A DNA stretch of 30,706 bases from SVTX01 sp045542075 (GTDB taxonomy: Bacteria; Bacillota; Clostridia; Oscillospirales; CAG-272): contig JAZQKI010000011.1 in NCBI GenBank assembly GCA_045542075.1, positions 1 through 30,706 on the forward strand. Direction: 5' to 3'. The notes beneath the pieces are model-generated. The model saw only the letters and a program-made list of their open reading frames with translations, made no database searches and was not told where the DNA came from. Positions 30,492 through 30,706 of this stretch are shown piece after piece (positions within the stretch are counted from its first letter, which is position 1; each line of letters opens with the position of its first letter). Made by a program: the position numbers and the translations under genes.

Positions 30492-30706
30492 TTACAACTG
30501 CTTTATCTCATTTGCAATCATTGCCACAGCTTTTGCGTTTGTATCAATTTTAATGGTATCCAATGCTTGATACATCGGTATTCTTGCTATGCTTCTCTCA
30601 ATTACATCTTCAGAGCGAACACCTCTTTCTACATCCATTGATAATCTTTCGCACAGAGTCTTTTCATCCGCTACAAGTGAGACGCATTTCACCTCACAGT
30701 TCTGTG
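30492..30706 (-). CDS. P-loop kinase-like protein, C-terminal part (runs off right edge)
   Basis: The frame is open from the window edge to a TAA at 30494-30492, giving about 70 residues. A GTG at 30692 is not the real start, since the frame continues upstream of it (QNCEV before VKCVSL). The visible part is a strand (KCVSLVADE), a helix with LCERLSMDVERGVRSEDVIERSIARI, and a final YQALDTIKIDTNAKAV followed by a helix. This resembles the C-terminus of small P-loop kinases of the shikimate/gluconate-kinase or AAA_33 type, where the R-x-x-x-D helix is the lid and LDT(I)KID is the last strand. The Walker A is outside the window, so the call is tentative. Confidence 0.55.
   Translation of the reverse strand, partial: QNCEVKCVSLVADEKTLCERLSMDVERGVRSEDVIERSIARIPMYQALDTIKIDTNAKAVAMIANEIKQL

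Noticed and set aside
30492..30692. A 66-residue protein starting at GTG 30692
   Set aside because: The frame stays open upstream to the window edge, and the sequence looks like the end of a longer protein, so it is annotated as partial.
1..30706. tRNA, rRNA, complete transposase, integrase or phage genes
   Set aside because: None was recognised in any intergenic stretch or reading frame.

Overview
The window looks like chromosomal DNA from a low-to-middle GC Bacillota, most likely class Clostridia and probably gut-associated. This rests on strong AGGAGG-type ribosome binding sites, near-consensus TTGACA-17-TATAAT promoters, A/T-flanked intrinsic terminators, a HisZ plus short-form HisG pair, and a YfmF/YfmH M16 pair. 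It is an inference from gene style; no rRNA or tRNA is present to fix the taxonomy.

Layout. (1) 1-4638, minus strand: a five-gene cassette behind one strong promoter. It encodes a CvpA-like membrane protein with a large soluble domain, a three-helix membrane protein, a tail-anchored protein, a two-helix protein that looks like a degenerate AAA+ ATPase, and the start of what looks like its AAA+ partner, cut by the window edge. I recognise no described system here. (2) 4826-7528, minus: a three-gene ABC-2 exporter (ATPase plus two permeases) with its own promoter and terminator. (3) 7742-9241, plus: a phytoene-desaturase-like FAD oxidoreductase, alone. (4) 9275-13802, minus: yfmF-yfmH-lgt-folD. 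(5) 13835-21883, plus: the full histidine operon hisZ-G-D-C-B-H-A-F-I-E followed by a small membrane protein and a terminator. (6) 21882-24107, minus: an Mrp-type P-loop protein and two tandem SanA/YdcF-like (DUF218) proteins. (7) 24165-25936, plus: gpmI, the cofactor-independent phosphoglycerate mutase. (8) 25941-28533, minus: an ABC transporter with an XRE regulator that carries membrane helices and a zinc ribbon, then a separately promoted 36-residue membrane peptide. (9) 28574-30115, minus: DUF4177, a small membrane protein, an ICMT-like methyltransferase and a DUF6440 protein. (10) 30120-30706: an inverted-repeat element, a terminator, a block of about nine 10-bp ATCGTG repeats, and the C-terminus of a small-molecule-kinase-like P-loop protein running off the right edge.

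How the genes work together. The histidine operon covers every step from PRPP and ATP to histidinol and histidine, except histidinol-phosphate phosphatase, for which no gene is seen here. HisZ supplies the regulatory subunit that short HisG needs. folD feeds one-carbon units, lgt lipidates lipoproteins, and yfmF/yfmH belong to a family tied to EF-P modification. The most unusual parts are the AAA+/pseudo-AAA+ membrane cassette at the left edge, the 36-residue peptide at 25941-26051, and the repeat-rich right edge.
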